A DNA stretch of 64,000 nucleotides from the NCBI GenBank assembly GCA_938014215.1, contig CALLRW010000042.1, forward strand, positions 62,001-126,000, in the 5' to 3' direction. The stretch's first letter is position 1. The number at the start of each line of letters is the position of its first letter. A program made the translations under genes and the position numbers. The notes under the pieces are model-generated. The model ran no database searches, was not told where the DNA came from, and was given only the letters and a program-made list of their open reading frames with translations. Positions 34,957 through 43,758 of this stretch are shown here, piece after piece. Source of the stretch: an uncultured Alistipes sp. GTDB lineage: Bacteria > Bacteroidota > Bacteroidia > Bacteroidales > Rikenellaceae.

Positions 34957-37101
34957 ATGTCGAGACTCACGAAGCGCATACGGCTCCTCTTCCTCTTCGG
35001 CGTGCTGCTCGCCGCCCCGGCGGTGCTGCACGCCCAGGGATTCGATGCAAGCACCCTGCAACGCGCCATGCAGAACGGCCAGGGCGGCTCGCTCTACGGC
35101 TCGAACCCCTACGAACAGACCGGCGAGGAGGGCGAGGGGGAACAGCAGCAGACGCAGGACTCGACCAAGAAGCGCAAGATCCGCAAGCCGCTGGAGTCGT
35201 ACTTCTTCAGCGACTCGATCCGCGCGCTGAACAACTTCATGTGGCACGTCAAGCGTGACTACAACCGGGTGGAGATCGGACCGTTGGACACGATGCTCAC
35301 CGATTACCGGATCGACTATCCGTTCTATCGCGAGGATGTGGGCGACATCGCCCAGGGCGCCCTCGGGCAGACATCGCTGCCGCTGAACTACTTCCGACGG
35401 CCGCAGTTCTTTGACTTCAGTTTTGCGAGTCCCTACTACGCCTATACGTACAACATGGAGAACGTCCCCTTCTACAACACGAAGCGGCCGCTCATCCGGA
35501 TGAATTACGCCGAGTCGGGGCAGAAGCGTTACCGCGAGGAGAATTTCGGCATCATGGTCGCCCAGAACATCTCGCCGACCACGGGCTTCAACGTCGACTA
35601 CAAGTCGCGCGGCACGAAGGGGCAGTACATCTGGTCGCGCACGAAGAACCACAACCTCTCGCTGGCGGTGAGCCATACGGGGCGCCGCTACTCGATCCAC
35701 GCGGCCTACTACAACAACCACATCGAACAGCAGGAGAACGGCGGCGTGGTCGGCAAGTGGGCCATCGCCGATACGACGTTCAGCATGGCGTCGGGCGTTC
35801 CGATGCGTCTGGCCGACGCCGAGGCGCAGAACACCTACCGCAACAACGCCTTCTTCGTCACACAGTCGTACGGTATCCCGCTGCAGCGGCTGACCGAGAG
35901 CGACTTCTCGATGGCCGGACTCTCGGCCGTCTACATCGGCCACTCGTTCGAGTACAGTTCGTGGAGCAAGGTCTACTCCGACAAGAACGCCCCCTTCATC
36001 AACGAACGGGGCCATCGCGACGAGAACGGCGATTTCGTGGCCGATACGATGAACTACTACCAGAACTGGTTCATCAACCCGGTCCAGACGCGCGACTCGA
36101 TCTACGAGCGGGTCATCTCGAACCGGGTCTTCATCCAGGCCCAGCCCTGGGACCGCAACGGGGTGGTGGGAACGATCGACGCCGGCATCGGCCTCGATCT
36201 GCACACCTACTCGCAGTTTGAACTGAACGACTATCTGACGGGCCGTTATACGACCGAACACCGGACCAGCTGGTTCGCCTACGGCTCCGTCAGCGGAAAG
36301 ATAAAGAAGTATGTCGACTGGGACGGGAACCTGAAGTTCTACCCGTCGGGATACAGAGGCGGAGACCTCTCGGTCGGTGCCCACCTGGCACTGACGGGCT
36401 ATCTCCGCGGACACCCCCTGATTCTCGAGGGCCGCTTCTCGCTGGAGCGGCGCTCGCCGACCTACTGGCAGGAGAATCTATTCTCGAACCATTATGTATG
36501 GAACACTCCTTTGGACAAGGAGAATGAGACTCGGTTAGAGGTGAAGTTTTCGGTCCCCGACTATGCTTTCGAGGTCGGGGCCTGGCAGGGCGTTGCGACG
36601 AACAAGATCTACTACGCGTCGGACAGCAACGTCGCCCAGTATGACGGAAGCGTCAGCCTCACGAGCGTGTATGCCCGCAAGGATTTCCGCCTCGGCGGAC
36701 TTCATTTGGACCACAGGGTATTGTTGCAGTGGAGCACGAATCAAGAAGTTGTACCCGTGCCGCTTCTGAGCGCCTTCCTCTCGTACTACTACGAGTTCTG
36801 GGTTGTGCGCGACGTACTGCGCCTGCAGATCGGACTCGACGGCCGTTACAATACGCGTTACTACGCACCCGGCTACAATCCGGCACTGTCGGTGTATTAC
36901 AACCAGCGCGAAGAGGAGGTGGGGAATTATCCCTACATGGACGCCTTCGTGATGGCGAAGTGGAAGAGAATGCGGATCTTCCTGAAGTATCAGCATGTGA
37001 ACAAGGGACTGTTCGGAAACGGAGAGTATTTCTCGGCAGCCCGTTACCCGTTGAATCCGGGTATGTTCAAGATCGGCATCTCCTGGGGGTTCTATGATTA
37101 G
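34957..37101 (+). CDS. Putative porin (Bacteroidota large outer-membrane barrel)
   Basis: A 714-residue protein with a signal peptide ending LHAQ. A charged Gln/Glu-rich linker leads to a long region dense in aromatic alternating strands ('DFSFASPYYAYTYN', 'GFNVDYKSRGTKGQYIWSRTKNHNLSLAVSH') and a barrel-type end 'FKIGISWGFYD'. The pattern fits the family annotated 'putative porin' (Porin_10-like) found next to housekeeping genes in Bacteroidota. Pore function has not been shown as far as I know and is inferred. Its own strong promoter (34896-34927) implies high expression. Chosen ATG 34957 gives a proper signal peptide; an alternative TTG-type start lies at 34945. Confidence 0.82.
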   Translation: MSRLTKRIRLLFLFGVLLAAPAVLHAQGFDASTLQRAMQNGQGGSLYGSNPYEQTGEEGEGEQQQTQDSTKKRKIRKPLESYFFSDSIRALNNFMWHVKRDYNRVEIGPLDTMLTDYRIDYPFYREDVGDIAQGALGQTSLPLNYFRRPQFFDFSFASPYYAYTYNMENVPFYNTKRPLIRMNYAESGQKRYREENFGIMVAQNISPTTGFNVDYKSRGTKGQYIWSRTKNHNLSLAVSHTGRRYSIHAAYYNNHIEQQENGGVVGKWAIADTTFSMASGVPMRLADAEAQNTYRNNAFFVTQSYGIPLQRLTESDFSMAGLSAVYIGHSFEYSSWSKVYSDKNAPFINERGHRDENGDFVADTMNYYQNWFINPVQTRDSIYERVISNRVFIQAQPWDRNGVVGTIDAGIGLDLHTYSQFELNDYLTGRYTTEHRTSWFAYGSVSGKIKKYVDWDGNLKFYPSGYRGGDLSVGAHLALTGYLRGHPLILEGRFSLERRSPTYWQENLFSNHYVWNTPLDKENETRLEVKFSVPDYAFEVGAWQGVATNKIYYASDSNVAQYDGSVSLTSVYARKDFRLGGLHLDHRVLLQWSTNQEVVPVPLLSAFLSYYYEFWVVRDVLRLQIGLDGRYNTRYYAPGYNPALSVYYNQREEEVGNYPYMDAFVMAKWKRMRIFLKYQHVNKGLFGNGEYFSAARYPLNPGMFKIGISWGFYD

Positions 37102-37145
37102 CGTGCTGTTCTGCGCGGTATGAACTGCCCGCAAAACAACCTTTT

Positions 37146-37838
37146 ATGCTGAAAAAGACTGTTTTAACGTTTGCGTTCTTAACCATTTTAACAACTTTTT
37201 ACGGCTTTAACGCCCATCTCGGCACCTCCGTGACGGAAGATGTGCTGAGCGAAGAGGCCGAAATGAGCAATGCTCCTCTTGCCGAGGGCTGCTACGTTAT
37301 TTCGGCCTATGACAACCTGATTCGCCGCATCAGCGAACAGGAGGGACATGACTGGCGCCTGATGAGCGCCATCGCGTATCACGAATCGCGTTTCGAGCCC
37401 GATCTCACCTCGCGCAGCGGGGCGTGCGGGCTGATGCAGATCATGCCTTCGGTGGCCCGGCAGTTCGAGGTCCCGACGGATCGGATCGCCGATCCCGAGA
37501 CCAATGTCTGGCTGGCCAACAAGCTGATGACGGAGATTCAGTCGACCCTCCGCATTCCGGAGGGGACCCCCGAGAAGGACCGCATGAGCATCGTGCTGGC
37601 CTCCTACAACGGAGGCATCGGCCATGTGAACGATGCGCGGCGCCTGGCTCGTCTGAACGGCGAAGACCCCAATTCGTGGGAGGTCGTGGCCCGCTATCTG
37701 ACCCTGAAGTCTCAGCCCGAGTACTATGAGAACGAGGTGGTCAAGTGCGGACGTTTCACCGGTAGCCGTCAGACGCTGGCCTATGTGAACGACGTGATAG
37801 GACGCTACGACAAGTACTGTCGCATTGCCGGGAGGTAA
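37146..37838 (+). CDS. Lytic transglycosylase (SLT domain)
   Basis: A 230-residue protein with an N-terminal hydrophobic segment (signal peptide or anchor, 5-22) and an SLT domain from about 60. 'AIAYHESRFEPDLTSRSGACGLMQIMP' contains catalytic Glu80 and the GLMQ motif, followed by 'DPETNVWLANKLM' and 'ASYNGGIGHVNDARRLA'. It cleaves the MurNAc-GlcNAc bond of peptidoglycan to give 1,6-anhydro ends. It resembles the catalytic half of MltF without the solute-binding domain. A strong terminator follows at 37861. Confidence 0.92.
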   Translation: MLKKTVLTFAFLTILTTFYGFNAHLGTSVTEDVLSEEAEMSNAPLAEGCYVISAYDNLIRRISEQEGHDWRLMSAIAYHESRFEPDLTSRSGACGLMQIMPSVARQFEVPTDRIADPETNVWLANKLMTEIQSTLRIPEGTPEKDRMSIVLASYNGGIGHVNDARRLARLNGEDPNSWEVVARYLTLKSQPEYYENEVVKCGRFTGSRQTLAYVNDVIGRYDKYCRIAGR

Positions 37839-37860
37839 TCCCTGACAGACCATACGAAAA

Positions 37861-37899
37861 AAAGCAGCGCTTCGGAATCTCCGAAGCGCTGCTTTTTTT
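37861..37899. terminator. Strong bidirectional terminator
   Basis: A perfect 16-bp stem (37861-37876 and 37880-37895, loop ATC) is flanked by A7 on the left and T7 on the right. It ends the lytic transglycosylase gene on the + strand and the seven-gene surface operon on the minus strand. Confidence 0.92.
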
Positions 37900-37969
37900 G
37901 TGCGGTTGGCAGTGGTGGGGCCTGAAAGCCCCCGGATGCAGAGCCGAACCGGCCGAAAAGCCGGCCGGC

Positions 37970-39724
37970 TCAGTTCGAGCCGGTAACGGGGGTGTAGATC
38001 AACTCGAAGTCATCGACCCACATGACGCTCTGGTCGCTGCCGATGAAGTAGTCGCCCCAGCGCGAGGCCGAGCAGACCACCATCAGATGGGTCGGTTTGC
38101 GGTCGGTCGAGCGGTAGTCGATCGGGATGGTGATCTGGGTCCACTCGTCGACGCTTTCGGTGAAGATCTTCGCACCGTAGCCGATCACATCCTCGCCCTG
38201 CGGGTTGAAGAAGGTCTTCACGTCGCGGGTGTCGATGCTCACCGGGCAGTTGTCCGAACCGAATGGCTGACCGCCGTTCGAGTCGTTTCCTGCACCGTCC
38301 TTGCCCATGCCGTACTTCTCCTTGGTCCAGGTGCCGAGGGCGATGTAGATCGAGCCGTTGTCGGGGTCACCCTTCTTGAGGTTCTCGCCCGCGGGCATGT
38401 TCGACCCGAGCTGGGTGATGTTGCCGCGGTTGTACTTCACCCAGACGCGCAGCGCCGTGGGACGCAGTGCGAAGGGACGGCCGAAGTTGACGATGCCGTT
38501 CGTGCCCTTCGTGGCGGCGAATTCGCCCGTGAAGAGGTTGCCGGCGGCCAGCTTGACCAGGACGTTCGTCGTGGCGAGTTTGGCCGACTTCGTGCCGGAG
38601 GTTCCCGGACGGGTCTGCGTCTCGTCGGGGGTGGTGACGTTGTATTTGTCGCCGAGTGTCACGGCGCCGTTGTTGCCCGATCCCCAGAAGGGCTCGATCC
38701 CCTTTCCGCTCTGGTCGGAGAGGAAAGGAAGCCACGGATTGCCGGGTTTCGACCAATCCTCCATGCCGCTGTTGGGCAGCTGCTCGACGCGCTCGGTGGT
38801 GACGGTCGTGGGGTCGCTTTCGTCGTCGCCGCAGTAGGATTTGAACTGGTAGGTCGTCAGCGGTTCGGCCTCGAAGGCGGCCGAGAAGCTGCCGCCGTCG
38901 ATCTTCACGTCGGGCACCTCGCTCCACTCGCCGTTGGTGCCGACGCGGTAGCGGAAGCCCATCTGCTGACCCTCGACGCCCGATGCGCGCAGCCAGACGA
39001 CGCCCGACCAGGCATCAACCGCTTCGGTCGTCACCGTGCGGTCGGTCGGCAGCACGTAGAGCACCCACCGTTCGGTGCGTCCGTGGCAGGTGACATCGAC
39101 GAAGTGGGGCGTGCCGAGCGTCGGATCACCTGCGTCGGGCGAGCTGTAGTCCAGCGTCGAGAGCTCCTCGATCGTCGGCGAGTAGGTGGTCTTGACGGTT
39201 TCGGTATCGGCCGGTCCGAGCTTCAGCTCGGTGATCTTCACCCGGCTGCGGTCGGCCTCCTTGGCGACGTAGGCCTTGGCGATGCGGTTCTTCAGATCGA
39301 ACTCCGTCGTGCCGACCTGTCCCTCGACGCGGAAGCTGCGCGTGATGGTCTGTTCGGCCGTGATCTGCCAGTCGTAGTCCGTGTAGAGGTGGAGCGTGAC
39401 GTAGATCGGCGTCCGCAGGTCAAACGTCCCGACCAACTCGCGTGACGGGCGGATGTTGTCGAGGAACGTCTGCCGGTCGATGTTGGTGTTGTGGGGGGTG
39501 ACGGCGTAGGCGACGCTGTCGATGCGGACGTTCTGAATATCGGTCGCTTCGTCGAGCGTGAGGGTGACGGTGCGGGTCGTCAGGTCGATCGACGCGACGG
39601 TGAAGCCCTCGCCGCGGATCTCGTTGATGGCGACCTCGACCGTCGGATAGGGGATGTCGTTCTTGATGCACGACACGCCCGCAAGGGCCGCAGCGGCGAG
39701 CAGGTAACTGATCAGTCGTTTCAT
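37970..39724 (-). CDS. PCMD-domain lipoprotein, last gene of the surface operon
   Basis: A 584-residue protein with a lipoprotein signal (lipobox VSC, Cys19). Residues about 25-200 hold beta-sandwich segments with 'SIDLTTRTVTLTLDEATDIQNVRID', a pattern seen in Bacteroidota surface proteins that start with an 'immutable' beta domain. An Ig/Fn3-like part spans about 200-300 and the C-terminal half is a PCMD-like domain ('GMEDWSKPGNPWLPFLSDQSG', 'PFWGSGNNG', 'KLAAGNLFTGEF') ending 'VMWVDDFELIY'. PCMD (putative carbohydrate metabolism domain) is known only from sequence and structure work. It shares the 'AAGNLFTGxF' and 'VDDFxxIY' segments with the product of 41617-43749, so the two C-termini are homologous. 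No catalytic motif is identified. Confidence 0.8.
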   Translation of the reverse strand: MKRLISYLLAAAALAGVSCIKNDIPYPTVEVAINEIRGEGFTVASIDLTTRTVTLTLDEATDIQNVRIDSVAYAVTPHNTNIDRQTFLDNIRPSRELVGTFDLRTPIYVTLHLYTDYDWQITAEQTITRSFRVEGQVGTTEFDLKNRIAKAYVAKEADRSRVKITELKLGPADTETVKTTYSPTIEELSTLDYSSPDAGDPTLGTPHFVDVTCHGRTERWVLYVLPTDRTVTTEAVDAWSGVVWLRASGVEGQQMGFRYRVGTNGEWSEVPDVKIDGGSFSAAFEAEPLTTYQFKSYCGDDESDPTTVTTERVEQLPNSGMEDWSKPGNPWLPFLSDQSGKGIEPFWGSGNNGAVTLGDKYNVTTPDETQTRPGTSGTKSAKLATTNVLVKLAAGNLFTGEFAATKGTNGIVNFGRPFALRPTALRVWVKYNRGNITQLGSNMPAGENLKKGDPDNGSIYIALGTWTKEKYGMGKDGAGNDSNGGQPFGSDNCPVSIDTRDVKTFFNPQGEDVIGYGAKIFTESVDEWTQITIPIDYRSTDRKPTHLMVVCSASRWGDYFIGSDQSVMWVDDFELIYTPVTGSN

Positions 39725-39727
39725 GCG

Positions 39728-40654
39728 TTATCTCTTTTTCTTGTCCCACATGTGGATCGTCATGCCGATGTTGATGGCCAGGATGTTGAGTTTGAACTTC
39801 ATGTTCGAGGCCTCGCGGCTGCCGATCTTGTTCCCCAGTTCGTCCTTCTGGGTGACGGAGGTGTACTGAATACCGCCCAGTCCGAACGAGAGGGTCGCGC
39901 AGACGTTGGGGAAGATGTAGACCGCCGCTCCCGGATTAAACGCCAGTTTGAGCTGCGTATTGTCACTGAAGGTCTGTTTGATCTTTCCCTCCGACTCGTA
40001 GGAGAAGCGCGACGTACCGGTCGAGACCGAGAGTTCGAACTCGGCGAAGAGTCCGAAGCGGCCCTTCTGGTCGAGACCCGCATACGAGCGGTGGAAGATG
40101 CCGTAGGAGTAGTTGTCGCTCTTGAAGTCGAGGTAGGGGATATTCAGCGAGACGTCGTTGCTTTCGCCCAGATCGAAGATGGCACCCTTGTCGAGCGTAC
40201 CGCTCATGTGGGTGTATCCGAAGCGGGCGCCCAGACAGCGGTTGTCGCGGTAGAAGTATCCGACGAAGGGGCGGATTGTGGCCATCGTACCGTCGGCATT
40301 GATGTTGTCCAGGATGAGCAGCACGTCGGTGTCGTCGCTCGAGAGGGTTCCGTACGAGGCCGTCAGACCCATGATCACCTCCCCCTTGTAGGCGAACTTC
40401 AGCTTGTTGATTTCGCGGTCGATGCGTCGGCGCGTGGGGAGGAAGTGCTGTTTGACGGGCTGGGTCTTACGGATGAGGGTATCGGTCAGCACGGAGCGTT
40501 TCTCGGCCTTTTTCGGGGCGAACGACGGGGTGTCGAACGGCGACGGATCGGTCGAGTGCGATTCGAAGAGTCGGGGCGTGGCCTCGGCCGGGGTCAGTGC
40601 GGCGGCCGGGAGCGTCGTTCCGAGGATCAGGAGCAGGATAAGTATGCGTTTCAT
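39728..40654 (-). CDS. Outer-membrane beta-barrel protein of the surface operon (copy 2)
   Basis: A 308-residue protein with a signal peptide (cleavage near AAAL) and a Ser/Pro-rich linker, then barrel strands from about 90: 'GEVIMGLTASYGTLSSDDTDVLLILDNINADG', 'IRPFVGYFYRDN', 'FGLFAEFELSVSTG', 'VCATLSFGLGG'. It ends 'NIGMTIHMWDKKKR'. It resembles the next gene upstream in strand order and spacing ('FKLNILAINIGM' against 'FKVNIFSIGLGM'), so the two are paralogues. It lies 3 bases before the PCMD gene. The role is unknown; anchoring or secretion of the neighbouring lipoproteins is a guess. Confidence 0.72.
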   Translation of the reverse strand: MKRILILLLILGTTLPAAALTPAEATPRLFESHSTDPSPFDTPSFAPKKAEKRSVLTDTLIRKTQPVKQHFLPTRRRIDREINKLKFAYKGEVIMGLTASYGTLSSDDTDVLLILDNINADGTMATIRPFVGYFYRDNRCLGARFGYTHMSGTLDKGAIFDLGESNDVSLNIPYLDFKSDNYSYGIFHRSYAGLDQKGRFGLFAEFELSVSTGTSRFSYESEGKIKQTFSDNTQLKLAFNPGAAVYIFPNVCATLSFGLGGIQYTSVTQKDELGNKIGSREASNMKFKLNILAINIGMTIHMWDKKKR

Positions 40655-40666
40655 GGCGTTCCGGGT

Positions 40667-41599
40667 TTAGAGATAGAAGGCCATACCGAGGCCGATCGAG
40701 AAGATGTTGACCTTGAAGTTCATCTGGCTCAGGTTGCGTTCGCCGACAGTGACCTGGTTGTGGACCTGCTCGGTGTGGTTGAACGTGATACCCATCACGC
40801 CGACATTCACCTCGACGGCCATGTTGTTCGTGGCGAAGGCGATGATGCCGGGCGAGATACCCAGCGAGAAGGTGTATCCGGTCTGATAGGTTCCCTTGAC
40901 GGGCGATCCGTTGGCAAACCGGGCCTCGGTGCCGCCGCCCGCGAGCGACATCTCGTTGAAGAGGGCGAAGCGCTTGTTGCGGCCCAGCGGGATGTACTGC
41001 CGCCAGATGGCTGCCACCTGGTAGGAGTGCTGCAGGGCGTAGTAGTCCTGCGCCTTGAGGTTGACGTTCGAATCCTCGTCGCCGAAGTTGATCGAGGCGT
41101 TGTCCAGCTTGAGCAGCGTGCGCGAGTAGATGAATCGTCCGCCGAGGGCCATGTTGCTGCGGAAGGCGTAGGCGATCATCGGGCTGACCTTGAAGGTGTA
41201 GCCCGTCGAGTTGATCCCCTCGACGACCAGGAACTGATAGCTCTTGTTGGTGTGGGTCGAGTAGGAGGCCGTACCGCCGAATATCCACTGTCCCTTCGGG
41301 ATGAAGAGGTTGTGCGTATCGGTCAGACCGCGCTGGCTGCGCAGTTCGTTGATCGTGGGCTGGTGGTGTTCCGCCGACTTGCCGGCGGTATACCCGGTCT
41401 GGGTTTCGGCCGCTGCGGAGCGGGGTGCGGCGGAGGGCTCGGCCGTTTGTCCGTCGAACTGCCGGGCCGCCGGCGCCGGCGCATCGCCCGCGACGGGGAG
41501 CGGACTCTCCGTCGCGGAGCTTTGCGGACTCTGCTGGGCCGACGCTGCCGCAGGAAGCCACAGCGCAAGCGCAAGGATTGGAATCAGGATTGAGCGCAT
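40667..41599 (-). CDS. Outer-membrane beta-barrel protein of the surface operon (copy 1)
   Basis: A 310-residue protein with a signal peptide ending ASAQ, then a Ser/Ala/Pro-rich linker to about 75. Eight-strand-like barrel text follows: 'QWIFGGTASYSTHTNKSYQFLVVEGINSTGYTFKVSPMIAYAF', 'SLGISPGIIAFATNNMAVEVNVGVMG', ending 'SIGLGMAFYL'. It shares with its downstream paralogue the scheme 'GxxSYxTxxxxxxxxLVxxxINxxGxxxxxxPxxxYxF'. The frame continues upstream to 41701 inside the neighbouring gene, but the signal peptide begins at 41599. Pore, anchor or assembly function cannot be told apart from sequence. Confidence 0.72.
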   Translation of the reverse strand: MRSILIPILALALWLPAAASAQQSPQSSATESPLPVAGDAPAPAARQFDGQTAEPSAAPRSAAAETQTGYTAGKSAEHHQPTINELRSQRGLTDTHNLFIPKGQWIFGGTASYSTHTNKSYQFLVVEGINSTGYTFKVSPMIAYAFRSNMALGGRFIYSRTLLKLDNASINFGDEDSNVNLKAQDYYALQHSYQVAAIWRQYIPLGRNKRFALFNEMSLAGGGTEARFANGSPVKGTYQTGYTFSLGISPGIIAFATNNMAVEVNVGVMGITFNHTEQVHNQVTVGERNLSQMNFKVNIFSIGLGMAFYL

Positions 41600-41616
41600 C
41601 GGTTTGCGTTTAGTCG

Positions 41617-43749
41617 TTAGTAAATCCATCGGAAGTCGTCGACGTAGAGGACATTCGACGTGCAGCCGTTCATGTAGTCGCCGTAGGCGCTCGTGGCGCA
41701 CGAGATGACCAGCGTGTATCGGCCCGACGGACGGGTCTCGGTGTCGTAGTAGCGGATCGGAATGTCGACGGAGATCATGCTGCCTTCGGTCGACTGGCGG
41801 TCGATCACGAGCGAACCGTAGCCGATGATCTTGCCTTCGGCCTGGGTGGCGTTGTCGCCGCCGTAGATGCCCTTGGCGGGATCCCAGATCCCCTTCGGGG
41901 CGCTCGATCCCGAGGTGACGGCGTGGGTGGCGTTCCAGTCGACGATGGCCACGAAGATGCGGGCCTGATCCTGCTCGCCCGTAGCGAGCGGACCGCCGTG
42001 CTGGTTCTGGTTGACCTGGCCGAGGGTTTCGGCGTAGTAGAGCACGTGCATCTTCTGCGGGCGGGCCTGCCAGTCGTAGGGCTGGCCGAAGGAGACCGTA
42101 CCGCTGGTTCCCGACTGGGCGAAGCTGCCGGTGAAGAGGTTGCCGGCGGCCAGGTTGACCAGCAGGATCGGCTTGTTGGCCTGCAGACGGGCGCAGGCGC
42201 TGCCCTGCATGCCGGTGTAGGAGCTCTGGACGCAGAGCGGGTCGCTCATCGAGTTGTTGCCGCTGTCCCAGAACGAGCCGTGGCCGTTGTTGAAGCAGCT
42301 CATCGAGCCGTCCTCCATGTCACCGCCGGGGATGGTCTGTCCGTCGGCGGTCGAGAACGAGGCGAGGCTCTCCTTGCCGTTGACCACCACGCGGCATTCG
42401 TACCGTTTGCCGGCCCAGATGCCGGTGCCCTCTTTCGGCGTGTAGACGGTCTGTCCGTTTTCGTTGGCCGACTCCTCCCACTCGACGCCGAACGAGGCGC
42501 TCCAGAGGCCGTCACCGCTGTTCGAGCCCTCCTTTTCGATCCACGAGCCGCCCTCCGTGCGGACGCCGAAGGTGACCGTTGCGGAGGAGTCGAAGATCCG
42601 GGCCCGCAGGTTGAGCGTATTGTGCCACAGGTCGTAATCGGACGACGTGGGCACGACAAGGCCCTCCAGGGCGAACAGACACGTTGCCTCGGCGCGTCCG
42701 CCGGTATTGTCGCGCACTTCGAAACGGAGCGTCTGGTCGCCGCCCGTACATCCGGCGAAGAAATCGTCCGAGAGGGTCACCGTCAGGGCCGTCTCCGACT
42801 CCTTGACGACCTGCAGACCCGCCACGGGCGACGAGACGGCCGCCAGCAGATCGTAAGGCGTGTTGTTGAGGGTCAGCCGGGCCGAGGTCATCGGCTTGAC
42901 GGTCGTGATGCGGAACTGCTTCTGACCGCCTGCATAGAGCTGCGTCTGGTCGAGGTCGAAGCCGACGCCCTCGATCGTCGGATCGGGGCTCCAGATGATC
43001 GTATCGTCGTAGTCGTCCGTCGAGTCGTCGACGCGGATCGTCACCGCCTCGATCAGACCGGGTTGGTCGGGCGAGTAGCGGAACGTCAGCGTGTAGCGGC
43101 CCGGAGTCTTGACACCGGTAATCGTGCCGCTCTGCTCGACCTCTCCGCGCGAGGCGTGTTTGCCGCTGAAGTGCCACGAGAGGGCGTCAACCCCTTCGGC
43201 CAGGGTGAAGTAACCCGTAGCGTCGGTCGTATAGCGCAGCGTCGAGGGGTCGTTGGCGCGGCCTTCGTCGTAGCTCTCGCCGGGCATGACGCTCACCGAG
43301 TACGACGAACCGAAGTTCTCGGCCACGCTGGCCTCGAAGGCGACGGCGACGGCCGCATTCTGCAGCGTGCACTTCACCTCGACGGGGGTTGTCTGCCCGG
43401 CCGTCACCGTGAAGGGCTCCTCGCCGCGGTAGAAGCGTTTGGTGAACGAGGCGGCCTCCTCTTCGCCGGCCTCCACCGCTGCACGGTACGTACCGGCCAG
43501 CAGTTCGAGCCGTTCGGGCAGCCGCTCCTGCGAGGTATATTTGCGGATCAACTCTCCCTTGTCGTTGTAGAGGCGCACGGTCAGGTGCTGCATCGGGTCG
43601 TAGCCGCCGTCGGCAGCCTCGGCACGCGTCGTGAATGTCATGGCCACACCGCCCGTCGAACCCTCCGCATCGAGGTTCTCCGAGCCTTTCGAACATCCGG
43701 CCAGGGCCAGCGCCACTGCCGGAAGCAGACAGCAAATCAATCGTTTCAT
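41617..43749 (-). CDS. DUF4493 + PCMD lipoprotein
   Basis: A 710-residue protein with a lipoprotein signal (lipobox LAGC, Cys19). The N-terminal part (about 30-260) follows the DUF4493 pattern: 'LLAGTYRAAVEAGEEEAASF', then 'PVEVKCTLQNAAVAVAF', 'HFSGKHASRGEVEQSGTITGVKTPGRYTLTFRY'. Ig-like repeats span about 265-480. The C-terminal region has PCMD features ('GGDMEDGSMSCFNN', 'FWDSGNNSMS', 'NLAAGNLFTGSFAQSGTSGTVSFGQP') and ends 'VLYVDDFRWIY'. It thus joins the two domain types that occur separately in its neighbours. It is expected on the cell surface, possibly binding sugar. No known enzyme motif. Confidence 0.78.
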   Translation of the reverse strand: MKRLICCLLPAVALALAGCSKGSENLDAEGSTGGVAMTFTTRAEAADGGYDPMQHLTVRLYNDKGELIRKYTSQERLPERLELLAGTYRAAVEAGEEEAASFTKRFYRGEEPFTVTAGQTTPVEVKCTLQNAAVAVAFEASVAENFGSSYSVSVMPGESYDEGRANDPSTLRYTTDATGYFTLAEGVDALSWHFSGKHASRGEVEQSGTITGVKTPGRYTLTFRYSPDQPGLIEAVTIRVDDSTDDYDDTIIWSPDPTIEGVGFDLDQTQLYAGGQKQFRITTVKPMTSARLTLNNTPYDLLAAVSSPVAGLQVVKESETALTVTLSDDFFAGCTGGDQTLRFEVRDNTGGRAEATCLFALEGLVVPTSSDYDLWHNTLNLRARIFDSSATVTFGVRTEGGSWIEKEGSNSGDGLWSASFGVEWEESANENGQTVYTPKEGTGIWAGKRYECRVVVNGKESLASFSTADGQTIPGGDMEDGSMSCFNNGHGSFWDSGNNSMSDPLCVQSSYTGMQGSACARLQANKPILLVNLAAGNLFTGSFAQSGTSGTVSFGQPYDWQARPQKMHVLYYAETLGQVNQNQHGGPLATGEQDQARIFVAIVDWNATHAVTSGSSAPKGIWDPAKGIYGGDNATQAEGKIIGYGSLVIDRQSTEGSMISVDIPIRYYDTETRPSGRYTLVISCATSAYGDYMNGCTSNVLYVDDFRWIY

Positions 43750-43758
43750 GGCTTTCTG

